Shown here piece after piece: positions 23,701 through 36,476 of a stretch of 64,000 nucleotides of DNA. The stretch covers positions 307,846-371,845 of the forward strand of contig WTPW01000021.1 in assembly GCA_009809945.1 (NCBI GenBank), read 5' to 3'. Under the pieces are notes generated by a model that saw only the letters and a program-made list of their open reading frames with translations, did no database searches and was not told the origin of the DNA. The first letter of the stretch is position 1. Each line of letters opens with the position of its first letter. The DNA is from Gigaspora margarita. Its lineage: Eukaryota; Glomeromycota; Glomeromycetes; Diversisporales; Gigasporaceae. Made by a program: the position numbers and the translations under genes.

Positions 23701-26182
23701 AAATTCCCTTGGTCTTAGCTTAGGTTTTGACGAACTAATGTAGTAACCCAGTTCTTTTGCCTCTTGAACTCTTACCAAAAGAGGATCATAAAATATGCGC
23801 TATAGCAAAGGGGATAGCACCTCCCCTTGTTCAATTCCATTTACAATTTCTACCAGTTCCGTAAGACCAACTGCCATTATAATTTTTGATGATCGGTATT
23901 CAAAAAGCAATAAAATTAAATCTATTGCTTTGTCTGGTATTTTGATTCGCTCCATTGCTCTTTTTAACATACAGAGCGAGACCAAGTCGAATGCCTTTTT
24001 CATATCTTGTAGCACTACCCAGAGGTCAATATCCTTTTTTTTTGCATCTTCTACAACCATATTGACTATATGTACTGGGTGTTCAGTTGAGCCGCCAGGC
24101 AGACCGGCAAAATTCCAGCCCTTTAAAATATGGTGTTTGACTAGAACCTCTGATAACCTATTTGTTAAAACCTTCGTTATGCACTTTTTGAAAGTCTCTA
24201 AAAGAGCAATTGGCCTGGTATTACCCAACTCATAATTCCAACTTGTACTCTTCGGAATTGGATATATTTGCGCACATTTCCACTCTTTAGGAAATGTTGC
24301 CTCTATAATACAGTAGTTTGTGAACTGTCAAAAGATTCTTTGGGAGGTAGGACTAGCATTCTTAATTAAATTATAGGTAATACCCGAGATGCCCGGAGCT
24401 GTTTTGGTCTTAAAACTTCCAATGACCATGTACCACTCTTCCTCTGTAATTTCTGCTAGTATATCCTGAAACCAAATATCCTGAATACCCTTTATTGGTT
24501 CGTAGATTTGTGCCCAGATACTCCTTCTGCCAAAATCTTGTGGTTTTCTTGTTCTCATTTGATTTTTGAAGTGCACTTTGGTTTCCTCGAGAACTTCCTT
24601 TGGGTTCGTAACTAACACTTTAGTTGTTCCTTCCTCTTTAAAGAGTCTGTTCAAAACCACTTTGTTTTGAGAACGATTTAGCAAACTATTCACCAACTTT
24701 CCTTGATTGTTTGTTATCATCTCGCATCTGCGTTCTATACATTCCTCTATTTCTCTCTTTTTCCACTTCTCTATCTCATCTGATCTTTTCTTATTAACGA
24801 TACGCCACTATCCTTTCATATCCTCATACCAATCCTCAAGGTCCCCCATTGGCAGCCATGGCATACTAAGATTAAATTTCTTGTTTTGTTTTGCGATATC
24901 TAGATTAATGTCCAGTTTCTCCTCTACTTGATTTATATCGAAGTTCCTCTTTTTTATCAAGCGCATCCACTTGCTCATCTTGGTGATTAACACAGAGAGC
25001 TTAAACTTTTTTTGGGGCCTCCTTTATGCAATGGGTTATTGTACACCTTCTTTTTTGGTATACTCCTATTTGCTGCTTCTATGATGCTTGCTTTGATGAC
25101 GTTCCATGCTTGATTTATTAGCTGTACTTGACAATTAACTTTTCCATTCTTATTGCTATTAGTATCTGATAGTCTGTCTAGTATGTCTTTCTCTTTTTGT
25201 AGCTTCTTATCCAAAACTGATCTAAATTCATCCCAATTCTCTGTGGTGGCTTGATCATAGAGATAGACTATTCTGTAATGCTTTCTGTTCATCTCGATTG
25301 CTACTGTCGAGCCAAAGATCTGTGGGTTGAGCCATAGTGTTGTAGAGGTTGCTTTGTGATCGCTGCATGTGTCAAAATATATATCCAAAATTTCTGCTCT
25401 GGTTAAACTTTCCATTAGGTTTTCAGAAACCCATGTTTGATCAATTCTTGTACCACTTTGACTATTGGACCAAGTGACTTCTTTTTTTGTCAGATTTAAG
25501 AATCTAAATGTGTCTATGAAGTTATTTTTGTTTAACCAATTATGTATTTTTGACACTTTATGACTATTAGTTTTGCTTTTTGATATTTTGTCTAGCTCTG
25601 AGTCCACTACGCAATTAAAATCCCCTAAGATTACGATATGTGTTCACTTGTTTCGTTTGCTATATATATCTGAAATCTCCTCTATCACCTTGTCCATTTC
25701 ACTTCTATTATTTGGGGGAATGTAAATCGTGACTATAATTAACTCCATATTTCTAAAATAAAATCTTGCTGCTATTATGAATTCACTGATTCTATCTATA
25801 CCTCCTAAATATTTTTTCCACATATGCTTGATACCTATTGCAACGCCTAAACCTTTTTTTTGTCTATTGATATGTCTGACCAGAAAAATTTAAAATTCTC
25901 TACTTTTTTTCCTACAAAAAAACCTTCCTTTCTGTCCAAATTTGTTTCCATTACTGCAAATATATCGAATGCTTCATCATCTAACCATTGACCCAATGCT
26001 TCAAATTTCTGTTGATTTGTTTTTAATCCATTGATATTGTGACAACCTAATTTCAAAGTTAACTCCTTTTGCAGTAACCCTTTCCTATTCGTGTCTGCAC
26101 CAGGAACTCTGCTTGATGAACCACCTGGTTCATCGACTGGCCCAAATACAACTGGTGCACCCAGTGTTGGGCTCTGGACCAA
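20714..26182 (-). pseudogene. LINE-1 ORF2: APE endonuclease, reverse transcriptase, RNase H, zinc knuckle
   Basis: This is the replication polyprotein of the LINE, now broken. The endonuclease begins LGCHNINGLK near 26060 and shows TNL, GDFN (about 25625) and SDHKA (about 25360). The reverse transcriptase spans about 24720-22900 with TAPGISGI, NTRPIALLE, QDMKKAFD, GEVLSPLL and the catalytic YTDD at 23664-23653. RNase H has all four acidic positions (FYTDGS, TELAA, YTDSA, NKADILV; about 22150-21690). A C-terminal CKVC...HLAIC knuckle lies near 21360-21305. In-frame stops replace expected Trp or Arg codons at 25644-25646, 24328-24330, 23800-23802, 22048-22050 and 21534-21536. A frame change near 21660 separates RNase H from the tail. 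Confidence 0.9.
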
Positions 26183-26304
26183 AAGTCTGCTCTACTGGAC
26201 TTATAAACTGAACTACTGGACTTATAGGTCCAGTGGACCATTTATAAGTCCAGTTCCAGTTCAATTTTACTGGACTTATAAGCAAGCCCAACACTGGGTG
26301 CACC
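26154..26304. mobile_element. Short TIR/hairpin element at the ORF1-ORF2 junction
   Basis: GGTGCACCCAGTGTTGGGCT (26154-26173) is perfectly inverted at 26285-26304. The 111 bp between contain CTACTGGACTTATA three times on the plus strand and ATAAGTCCAG once inverted. The element begins three bases past the ORF1 stop. It also supplies the in-frame ATG at 26182 used by the ORF2 frame. No target duplication is visible, so it may be a MITE or a structured spacer belonging to the LINE itself. Confidence 0.7.
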
Positions 26305-26306
26305 CG

Positions 26307-27840
26307 TTAGAAGTGCGATGGTACACTCGTCTGACTCCTTTCAATATTATTGAGTCTGCTAGTAATATTTAACAGCAGATTCTTGATTTCATTTATGTCG
26401 AGCTCTTGCGTCTTCTCTTTAATTTGCTACTTGATGACCCATTATTCATATACGGATTCTCTTTGGATATCTTGATTGACTTAGACCTTGTGCTTGAAAT
26501 TTCTCTAACTTGCTCCTTCAAAAACTCACTTCTTGAGATATCATTTTGTAATTTTATATCAGCATTATCTCCTGATCTAGAGAACCTTCTTTTGTTACCA
26601 ATTTTAATAGCATTTGAGCCTGTTACTATCCCTTTTTCTTCTGTATTACAGTTATACTTGGTTGTNNGGGTATTTCTATAGCACNACTCTAGTTTAGTNT
26701 GATAGTAATAANCTGTTTTTTGTANAGCATTGATGTAATCTTGTTCGTTTGAAAAGTAAATAGAAGCTGTTCCCCTTTGATTCCCATTGCTATTGGAGGA
26801 GATGTATACTGCTTTAGCANTGATACATCTTAGTTGCCTTAGTAAGACTGATTNGATTGCCCATTTCNGNATATTTTTGGTGATAAGCTTGTGTNTACTT
26901 CTTTCTGNGAGGGTTTCTGCATCNAAGNNCCTCTGNNTAAGTCTAATCATCTTCCCATTCTCGAAATGCACTGCCCATGCATTTCTTAATTCTTCTTCTC
27001 GTTGTTCATTTTTGAACTCCATTTCTACAAAGGNGGNCTTTGATTTACCATTTGCTTTGAAGCTTTTAACTGTTAATTTGCNATAGAAACTNAGATTTTT
27101 NCTGATTTGACAAGCNNGTNTTCCATTGGNTATGTCCNATANTGTGAGGCTTCTCCTGCTTTTCTCCCTTCATATTCTAAATGGGATTGTCTGGTTTGCC
27201 AAAGTTTGCGTTACTGGAACTATGCTTTCATCTTTTTGTGTTGGATTTATTTCTATATTACTTTCACCTGACACTTTATTTGGGTTGATTTCCATTGAGT
27301 CCAGGTTAGTAATATCATTTTCTTTTCTATGTGGTGTTGATGGTTTTGGCAGTTCTTGTACTCTTAAGTGGGTTGTTTCACCTCTTTTTGGTGATTGAGC
27401 TCCTTCTTCATTTTTATTGTAACTGTCGAGCTCCATCAGAGCTTTGGGGAGGCTTACTTTAGTAATTTCCACATCTACTGCCATTTGTTCACTTGAAGTT
27501 TCTTTATTTAACTGTCCTCGATACCATAATCGAAGTGGCCTGCTTCTGAATCCAACAGCAAGNATTTCCTTTTCTGTTGGTTATCCTGTTTGCTAAATTC
27601 TTTAATTTCTTTTAATTGTTTTTCTGTTATCTTTGGATAGTATTCTATAAGTTGTCTTATGATGCAGATTTCTTCTGCAGATATTACTTGTACTGCCTCA
27701 GCAATTTCTTTGTCGATAATCTGAACTTTGTTACATCCTCTACTTAACACCTTCGAGCAGCTAGGAGCACCTAAGCTAATGGCTCTACTCCCTTTTTTAA
27801 GGAAATCTAACTTCCATTCCGGAACTATGTGGCTGTTCAT
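26307..27840 (-). pseudogene. LINE-1 ORF1 (decayed)
   Basis: The ORF1-type protein starts at the ATG ending at 27840 (MNSHIVPEWK..). A frame change between about 27540 and 27484 joins it to a segment rich in Ser, Pro, Asn and charged residues (27484-27170). A Lys/Arg/Ser-rich segment follows (27022-26393, ..KLKRRRKSS). The C-terminus is a short amphipathic helix (IKNLLLNITSRLNNIERSQ) and the stop is at 26307-26309. LINE ORF1 proteins bind element RNA; the long basic region fits that role, but no zinc knuckle is visible. Many Ns at 26666-27145 blur the middle. The stop abuts the hairpin element at 26154-26304. Confidence 0.65.
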
Positions 27841-28247
27841 TGATTATCTAAGTTTGAAGTTGATCTACCAATAATTCTTTCCTAACTTGACACGTGTATG
27901 GTTTGTTTACTTATTAGGCCTGTTTGTGTATTTGTTTACCGATTGATTGTTTACAGACGTGTTTGTTGTAGCTGATCTATACTACAGGGTATTGCAGAAT
28001 TCCCCAAATTTTTGAAAAAAGCTGTGAAAAAAAGTTTTTAAAGGAATTTTCCTCGATTTACTGGTCAGTTTCTTGCTTTATGCTGTTTTTGTTCTAGCAA
28101 ACTCGTGCTAAAATTTAGTTTGTCAACTTTTTAATTAAACTTGCTTGTTTCGTTTAATAGCGAGGTTATCCTATATCTTCACTTTTTACTTTTGATCGGG
28201 TGTGGTCGTGAGGATCAGCGGAAAGAGTTGTGTCAGTATATATAAAT

Positions 28248-28934
28248 ATATATGGACTTAATTAATTATAAAAATTAATAATTAAATAGGACTAACTTCT
28301 TTTAGAACATCTAATAAATTTTGAGAATAGACAAATCTTTCTGTTTTTTTTATATAGTTGTGAATATAATAATTTATATTTATAATATTAATCTATTTCT
28401 TAAAAGGTCTTGCAGGCAAATTTGCCTGCAATTTTAAAAATATTTAAGGTTTTTTTTTAATAAAACAAAAAATAAATAATTTAGAAATTTTCTATTTCAT
28501 ATAATATATTATTTGAAATATAATTTATTAACTTTATTATAAAAATTTTTTAAAATTATTAAATAATTTTATTTAATTAAAGTTCAAAGTTTGTATAATT
28601 TTAGAATTTACTATTAAAACTTTTTTTATATTTTCTAAAATTTTATATATTCCCAAAGTTTAAAACATTTTGCTCTTAAGACAAGTACTAATTTTTACAA
28701 GTAATCATAAAAACATGTAAAAATAAAAATTGTAATCCTTTATCTAATCTATAAAGTTTTATTAAGAACAATAGATCTAAAATTAATATTTGAAGAGCTC
28801 ATCAAAAAGGTTTAAAAAATTTTTTATTTAAAATATTATTTTGAAATTTGTATATTTTGGGCTAATAAGCAACTACAATTTATTTTTTTATAATTTAAAT
28901 ATAAATATAGCAAAAATATAATTTGTATTTTCAA
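28248..28934. other. Gene-free gap between the two LINEs
   Basis: AT-rich DNA of about 690 bp between the two target-site duplications. I see no gene. The two LINE 5' ends face each other across it. Confidence 0.6.
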
Positions 28935-29004
28935 ATATTATTGTATAATCAACAAAAAAACAACAACAAAACAACAAGCAAACACGTAAAAAACAACAAG
29001 AAAA

Positions 29005-30710
29005 ATGCTAGAACTTCCTGATTATAGAAACTACTTCAACAAGTCAGAGGAGAAAAAGTTAATAGTACAGGAAGAACAAACCAAATTTATTTGGGAAGAA
29101 GATAAAAAAATTGCAAAATTTCTAGGTACTAATGAAGTGTACTCGATTTCAATTGTTCGCAATGTGTTACGCTTTTATACCTATGCCAATACAAAAAAGC
29201 AAGAGAACAAGTCCTAACAAGGAAGGAAGAAATTTTGTTAGATCAGCCTAGTACTAACAATATAAATGTTGAAAGCAAAAATGTTGATCAAGGACAGAAA
29301 GGTACTAACAAAACCAAAGATAAACTTATCCCAATGGAAATTTTGTATACACACCATATTAATATGGAGAGTGGAGAAAACAGTAAGATGAAGATGGGAA
29401 GACAAGTCATAGTAGAACATAATAAAGAACAAAATGAAGTTCAAAGTGAGAGTTGTAAAACTAAGAATAAGCCAGTTAATATGGAGGTAACACCATCGCA
29501 ACCAATTGTTGAGGTTACTAGTAGTATAAGCAATGTAGAGATAAAAGCTCAAGACAATATACGTAAATGAAATCATGAAGAACATGAAGAGTTTGTAGCC
29601 AATCTTGACAATAGAGAAGAAATAGTCAAAGCTACTTTATTAAAAGAAGAGTATAGTACATTAGATTATAGACTTAATGAGTGTATCATCAAAAAAACTC
29701 AAACCAAAAAGGAATCAACAACAGTACCACACAACAAGAGATCCAAGCAATATGAAGACATATATAATTCAGTGTGGGCTCCAATGAACAAAATTATATC
29801 ACAAAAGTTCAAAGACCACGAAAAAACTACAACATATTTCTTTATATTATGGGATCTGCCAAAGGGAATAAAGGCAGAAGAAATCAAGGTTTTTTGAGTT
29901 ACTTTGGCGCAGTAACTATTATTGCATGGCAGCAAAATTTTTCTACCAAGGCAGCATATATAAAAATTCTTGCAAACTCAGAGCAAAGAGAAAGGTCATT
30001 AAGAGAAAACTTGTCTTTGCATTTGGATCATGGTAAAACATACAGAATCACACCCAGAAAGTTTGCTATAGCTGAATAGAGAAAAGAAATAGATATAGAG
30101 GTATAATCTCCAATATACCAACAACAGCATATGATAGTTTGCTTCTGCGTCAACTCAAAAAATACAACGTGCAAGCAGTACACATCCTAAACAACCATCA
30201 TGGCAACCAAAGGCAAAAAGCTTATATGTACTTTAAGTCAGAAGAGGAGCTTATACAAGCAAAAAATATAATATATATTATTACAACACAAAATTGGAAT
30301 GGCAAAAGTTAGTAGAAGATTCAGATAGAGGAAATTATAAACAATTTCAATATCAAAAAGATGTTTGCCATATTAATAAAGGAAAAAGGCCATCTTATGA
30401 AGTAGGAACAACTGGGGTGCAAAAGAGAGCCAGAAATCTTAAGGTTAAACAAGACTATCGAGTAGTTAGTAACTCCAGATCACAAAGTAGTACAAGAAAG
30501 CCACTAAGAAACTTGGAAACTTCTAACGAAAACATATAAGAGTTTGTAGCAAACAAAGTAGCAATGGACTCAAACTCAGTAGAGTTGGGTAAAAGGAAAA
30601 ACAAGCAAGAAGAAACAGGAAAGAATAATAAGGAAACTTCACAAGTCAATTATAGTTTAATGGATATGCTTTCAGATTTGCGAGAGCATTTCAAGATCAT
30701 TAGCAATTAA
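29005..30710 (+). pseudogene. LINE-2 ORF1 (decayed)
   Basis: It starts at MLELPDYRNY after a CAA-rich 5' leader. Pieces at 29005-29217, 29235-29570, 29774-30079 and 30294-30539 follow one another in changing frames. They end with a helical tail (YSLMDMLSDLREHFKIISN) and a stop at 30708-30710. The central part contains segments such as FFILWDLPKGI and QAYMYFKSEEEL, which resemble the RNA-recognition-type fold often found in LINE ORF1 proteins; this is a weak match by eye. Its role would be to bind the element RNA. ORF2 follows within about 70 bp. Confidence 0.6.
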
Positions 30711-33700
30711 TTGCTCAATGCTCCTAACTTGTCGCCGCAGGCAAATTAAAGAGAAAAAGCAAGGCAGAAAATCCTGTTAATGCCTTGCATAACAAATTAC
30801 AAATACAAGAAAACAATAAAATAGACATAGTGAAAGAAAAAAATATAGAAAACTTTGATAGATTAAAAATAGGAGTTCACAATATTAACAGGCTAAGATT
30901 AGAAAAAGAAAAACTACAAAGGTTAGCAGATCAATACAACAGGAACAAAATGGACATAATTGGTATAACAGAAACAAATATAGGAGAAAAAGAAGAAAAA
31001 TGGTTGAATACAAGGCACCTGGGTTATGCATGTTTTTGGTCTAAACATGAAGAGAACAAAAATAAGGGCGCAGGTGTTGGAATTCTAGTTAGAGAACACT
31101 GGCAAAAGCATGTGAGAAAAGTTATAAGATTTAGTCCTTATTTAATCAAATAGAATTCTTCTTTAGAAAGGTAGTACTACAGGTGTAGGTAGTGTATCTT
31201 CTACCAACAGATAAAATTATCAACAAAAAAATGCAAAGATCCCTAATCAGAGAAATAAGCAGAAACAGGATTAATACATATACATACATTTTGGGCAATT
31301 TTAATACAATCTGTAGTACAGATTTGGACTCAAATAATGCTAAGCGTAAAAATCAAGGACTAGATAAATCTTTGCTGAATTGGTGTAAAAACCAGAACTT
31401 TACGGATACATATAGGTATATAAACCCATATAAAGGAGATTACTCCTGAATAAGTGGTAGTAATGCATTAAGAATGGATTATATATGGGTCTGTGAAGAA
31501 ATGGAAAATCTAATAGAAGAAAGTGAAATGGACGACCTATCCTGTATCACAGGAAGTGATCACAAACTTGTATGGGCCTCTTTAAATACAAGTAGGATAC
31601 TCAGCTATGGTAAACTACATTGAAATAAAAATGAAGATCTATCAAGAAAAATTTTCTTATACCACAAAGCATCTAGAGACAACTGGGAGGATTATAGAAG
31701 CTGCTTAGAAAACAAGCTCCGAAAAAAGAATCCCCATCAAGAATCAGTAGACAGAAAACTGAAAGAAGAGCAAATAGATATAGAATGGGATCATTTAAGT
31801 AATGCGATACAAGAAGCAGCAAACAAACACATACCTTGGTCCAAAGCAAAGAAGACGGAGTTTAGTTGCAAAAAAGTTATTCCAAAGTGCAAATACCATA
31901 AAGATCTAAAGTTGTTACATAAAATTTGCAAATACAAAAAAAAGAAAGGCGTAGATAAGATAAGCAATAGTGACGTAGTAGATTCAACATCCAAATTAAG
32001 CAAATAAATAAAAAAAACATGATGGAAATTCCACCTTTGCCCAGTGCATAGAACTTGGTAAATGTAGATGAATTACGAAAATAGGCAAATCTTCTAAGGA
32101 AAAAAGCAGAAGCACTAGCTCATAATATGAAAGAAAAAGAGATTCAAAGTAAAGTTGAATCGAGATTTGGTATAATGAATGGAGATAGAAAGAGAATGCT
32201 ATTGAGTCTACTAAATAAACCAGTTAATAAAATAAAAATAGATAGAGTGCTAAAAGAAGAAGAGAATTTTTATCAAAACAGTGAACTAGTCATTGAAGAG
32301 ACAGAGATAAAGGAGTATGTAGTCAAACATTTTGAGAAGCAATTTCGAGAAGGAAGCACAAATTCGAGAATTTGAGTAAGGAATGGGAAGAAGAATATAG
32401 AGCAAAAAGCTGAATAAATTCATCCTGGTAAAAAAATATTCTTGATCCCATTCAGGAAGAAGAATAGTTAGCTGCTCTAAACAAAGCCCACAACAAGACA
32501 GCACCAGGTGTGTCAGGAATTGGATACATTCTCTTAAAGAAGGTTTCTGTAGAAACAACAAAAGAGTTTATAAAATTTGCCAATACAGTCTTGGAGGAAG
32601 GCAAATTTCCTAGAAAATAGAAATTGGCACCTCTCTTTTTAATACCTAAATCTAACTTCTAGAGTATAACCTAGGATGCACAAGACCCATCGCCTTATTA
32701 GAAACATTTAGAAAAGTATTAACAAGAGTAATACATACAAGACTTGATACAGTATTACAGAGTATGAAAATTCTAAAAGGCAAAAATTTTGCTGGTCTTT
32801 TAGGCGAAAGTACAGCAGCCCCTATTCATATAATGAACAATATACTAGAAGAAGCAGCAGAAGAGATGAAGGAAGTGTGGATTGTATTCCAAGATATGAA
32901 GAAAGCTTTTGACTCTGTGAGCATGTTCGCCTTGAAAAGGGCTTAGAAAGGATTAGGTTTCCAAAAAAGCTGATTAACTTTATTATAAGTATATTCCAGA
33001 ATAGAGAGATCAGTATAATAACAGATTTTGAAAATACAAGGACATTTAAAGCAACTGACGGGATAGAGCAAGGTGAAGTTCTCTCACCTCTAATGTGGAA
33101 AATTTTCTATGACCCGCTTTTGTGTATGATTCAAGAGAAGAAGTTAGGATATAAAATGTACTTAAAAGGTGTAAATAAGAATATTAAGCATAGAGAGGAA
33201 ATAAAAATATTACAAATAGGCATACTTGCATATGCTGATGATACAACTTGGATAACTGGAAACCAAAAAGATATGCAAAAAACTATAAATATTGCAAAGG
33301 ATTTTTATTGTCTGAATGATATAGAAATAAATCCTAACAAAACAAAGCTGATGGTGATGTGCCCCAAAAAGAGAAAAAATAGAGAAGAACTTTGTTTTCT
33401 AATAGGAAACCCAGAAATCAAAGTTTTTGCCAAAAATCAAAAAGAAACAACGCGTTTTCTAGGAGTCTGGATCTTACTTAGAGAACAACAAAAAGTGGAT
33501 ATAGCTAGAGCAAAGAAGGAAGTAAATCATGCAGTGGGTCTGCTGAAGTTCAAAAAATTATCCCTAGCCCAGATCATATATATTAATAATGCAATACTCA
33601 TACCCACTTTAGAATATAAATTAATATTGTCTTGCTTAACAAAAGAACAATATGAAAAGATACAACAGCCTATTATATGTCTAGCTAAATGGAAAATGTT

Positions 33701-34555
33701 CATTCCTTCAACCGCAGCAAATGCAGTACCAAAACATCCAGAGATAATAAACATAAAAGGTCTTTGGAACAGGCTAGTAGAGTACCACATCTCAGAATTA
33801 CTCGTACGGCTTAATGAAGGAGGTACTGTAGAGAGAACAACAGTCATAAGATTAAAACAAAGGCAGAGAAAATTGGGATCAGAAGAATGTATACTGACAA
33901 ATCAAGCTATTTTAAACGAAAGGGATTATAAGATCAAAAATCTTGGTGTGAGAGTATTACAACAAGCAGCCCGATTAGGCATCTCAGTAGTAAACAGTAA
34001 CATTACGACATGTTGGGATATAAATATACCCCAAGTAAGAAATAATCATGCCACTAGAAACATGCTATGGAGTAAGCAAAATCAGTATAAAACAATGAAT
34101 GCAAGGAATTTAGATCTCTTTTGGGCATCACAATTAATGCTAGAAGATGGCGTGACTATGTGCACTTGGAAACAACTCAAGATAGTTCAAAGAACTAATT
34201 TGCAAGAAAAGGTAGCGAATTGGTTCAAAGCACTAGAAAACATGATGATTGAATGCTCGGAGCTAAGAAAAGTTAAACCAGCTTACAAAGTCAGTACTAA
34301 TAATCAGAATTACTGTACTCCTTATATAGTGAATATAGAAGCAGATCAAAGAAAAAAAGAATGGGTGATCTGACAAGACCCGGATAGCAAAGAGTTGGAA
34401 TTTGGTAGAGTACAGAAAAAAAGAAAAAAACCATAGAAGTCGAGAGATATAAGCCAATAAATTTGTCAGAATTAGATGAAAAGCAAACATTATTAAAACC
34501 AAGAAATGATATTAGTAATATACGCAAAGAGTGGACACTTCTTGCATCAGCAAAT

Positions 34556-36476
34556 TTATATACCGAAATCTTTCGAAAGATCTTGCATTACTGCAAAATC
34601 TTTCGAAAGATTTCGCATATCACAATATATTTCAAAATATTTTGAAATGTATTTCTAAAGATTTCAGGTTTCTAAATATTTCGAAAATAGTTTCGAAATA
34701 TTTCGAAAGTAGATTCGAAATATTTTTCGAAATATTTTGTAATCGAAATAATTTGAAATATTTTAGAACTGGCTGGATAGGCTGGATCAGTAGATCTGTA
34801 ATCTGGGTCATGCCCAGGACGCATTGGACTATTTTTGAAATACTTCGAAATGTTGTATGATGTATCAAAATTAATATATTACAAGATCAAATCAGATCTT
34901 TGTTTATAAATTAGATCTTCTATACAGTTTTACATTGTTTTTTTTTTCTTTCGCTTTGTTTTATATTGTTTTTAGTTTCGTTTTGTTTTTTTTGTTTTCG
35001 TTTTGTTTTTCTTTTTTTTTATTTATTTATTTTTTAATTTTTTTCACACTTTACAAACCCTTTGCAAGAAAACCAAAATTTTTTTGGCACATTGCGAAAA
35101 CACCAAATTGACTTTGCAAGCCAACTCAGAATTTCGACACGCTACAAGAACAAACAACTAATTTCTCTAGCAATTTCAAAATTTTTAAGAACGCGACTTT
35201 AGAGAAATGATTTAGTTAGGTGCAAGTTTTCGCAAGTTTTCGCAAGGTTTCGCTATATTTATTTTTTCGTCTGACACTTTTTGTTTTTGTTTTTTTTTTA
35301 TATTTTTTTTTATTAATTTATTTTATTCCGGCACTTTGCGAGAATACAACTCTTACTTCCTGGTACTTTGCAAGAAAACCAACTCGGACTTTTTTGGCAT
35401 TCTGCGAACATTAACCTGGCTTTTGGCAATTTCTAAATTTTCAGAGAAATGGAGATTTGGGGCTTCCTTTATTTTTTTTTTATTCAGTTTGCTTATATTT
35501 TTTGTTTTTTCATTTGTTTTTTCATTTTTTTACTTATTTTTTAATTTTATTTTATATTTTTTACTTCTTTGGCACTTTGCAAGAAAATGACTTTTTCTGC
35601 ACTTTACAAGACACCAACTTTAANAACACCAACTCTAACTTCTCCGGCACTTTGCAAGAACAAACTAGATTTTTCTGGGAATACCTACACTTTTGAGAAG
35701 TGGTTTTTTTTTATTTTTTCACTTCTTTACTATTTTTAGGAAGTATTTAAAAAGAAGAGCAAAATGAAGATAATAGCCAAAACAAAAGAAATAGCCAAAG
35801 CAAAATGATAGTTAAAACAAAGAAGTGAAATAATTGCTAACTGGGGTTAGCGAAAATAAGCGTATAGGGCTAGTTTTTTATGGGATTATATGCGACGAAG
35901 TGCGAAAGTATTTTAAATACTGTTTTTTTTTCATTTTCATCATTTTTTTTGGTTTCATTTTTTTTTGTCATTTTTTTTCTTTTTTTTTGTATAATGTATG
36001 TATAATAAAATATGTAATATTGAATAAAAATATATATTTAATTTAAAATAACTTTAAAATATATAATGTATAATAATAAATAAACAATATAAAATTTTAT
36101 ATTAAATTGCGAAACAATGTGAAAACCTGTGAAAATGTTCAAAAATTTGCAAAAGCGTGATTATGTGAATATATATATCGTTTAATTATTTTTTTAAAAA
36201 AATTTTGAAATTTTGCGAAATATTGTGAAATAATGCGATAATATACAAAATATTACCTCCTGCGACCCTGGAGGGGATAATTAGGTATGGGGTTGCATTG
36301 TTTTTATTTGCCCTATTTCGCAATATTTCGCAATACATTTCAAAATATTTCGAAATTTCTTTCGAAATCTTTTGAAATAATTTTGATTTCGAAATATTTC
36401 GAAATAATCAAAATATTTCGCATTGATCGCAATTCTTTCGAAAGATTTCTTTCGAAAGATTTCGTATATTTATTTT
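34556..36476. mobile_element. TTTCGAAA-rich TIR element inserted in LINE-2
   Basis: Left and right ends share ATATACCGAAATCTTTCGAAAG and ATATAC-GAAATCTTTCGAAAG in inverted orientation. GCAAAT (34550-34555) and GCTAAT (36477-36482) are a probable worn 6-bp target duplication, and joining the flanks restores the LINE reading frame. Both subterminal regions (34560-34860 and 36300-36465) are full of TTTCGAAA and CGAAATATTTCG motifs. The middle contains three tandem units of about 240 bp (35010-35700). No transposase is recognisable. Confidence 0.75.
35010..35700. repeat. Three ~240-bp tandem units inside the nested element
   Basis: Each unit starts with a T-rich run (TTTTATTTATTTTTTAATTT type), then repeats GGCACTTTGCAAGAAAACCAA-like words, and ends in a (TTTC)AGAGAAATG-type block. 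Units begin near 35010, 35280 and 35461. The words GCACTTTGCAAGAA recur several times within a unit. The open frames here follow the T-rich runs and are not genes. Confidence 0.6.

Larger units (their letters stand above)
20529..28234 (-). mobile_element. LINE-1: full-length, inactivated non-LTR retrotransposon
   Basis: A complete insertion of 7706 bp on the minus strand. The duplicated target AGTATATATAAAT lies at 20516-20528 (3' side) and 28235-28247 (5' side). The 3' end is a short A-run (T-run on plus at 20529-20538). In transcription order it holds an ORF1, then ORF2 with APE endonuclease, reverse transcriptase, RNase H and a zinc knuckle. RNase H-bearing LINEs of the I/Tad group have this order. 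It carries frameshifts and stops, so it is not autonomous now. Ns cluster at 20906-20938 and 26666-27145. A second LINE of the same plan lies 715 bp away in the opposite orientation. Confidence 0.93.

Noticed and set aside
34531..34868. Overlapping open frames on both strands rich in Phe, Ile and Ser
   Set aside because: They arise from the TTTCGAAA/ATATTTCG motif array at the end of the nested element.
35220..36046. Several Phe-rich frames
   Set aside because: T-rich tandem units inside the nested element; no coding features.
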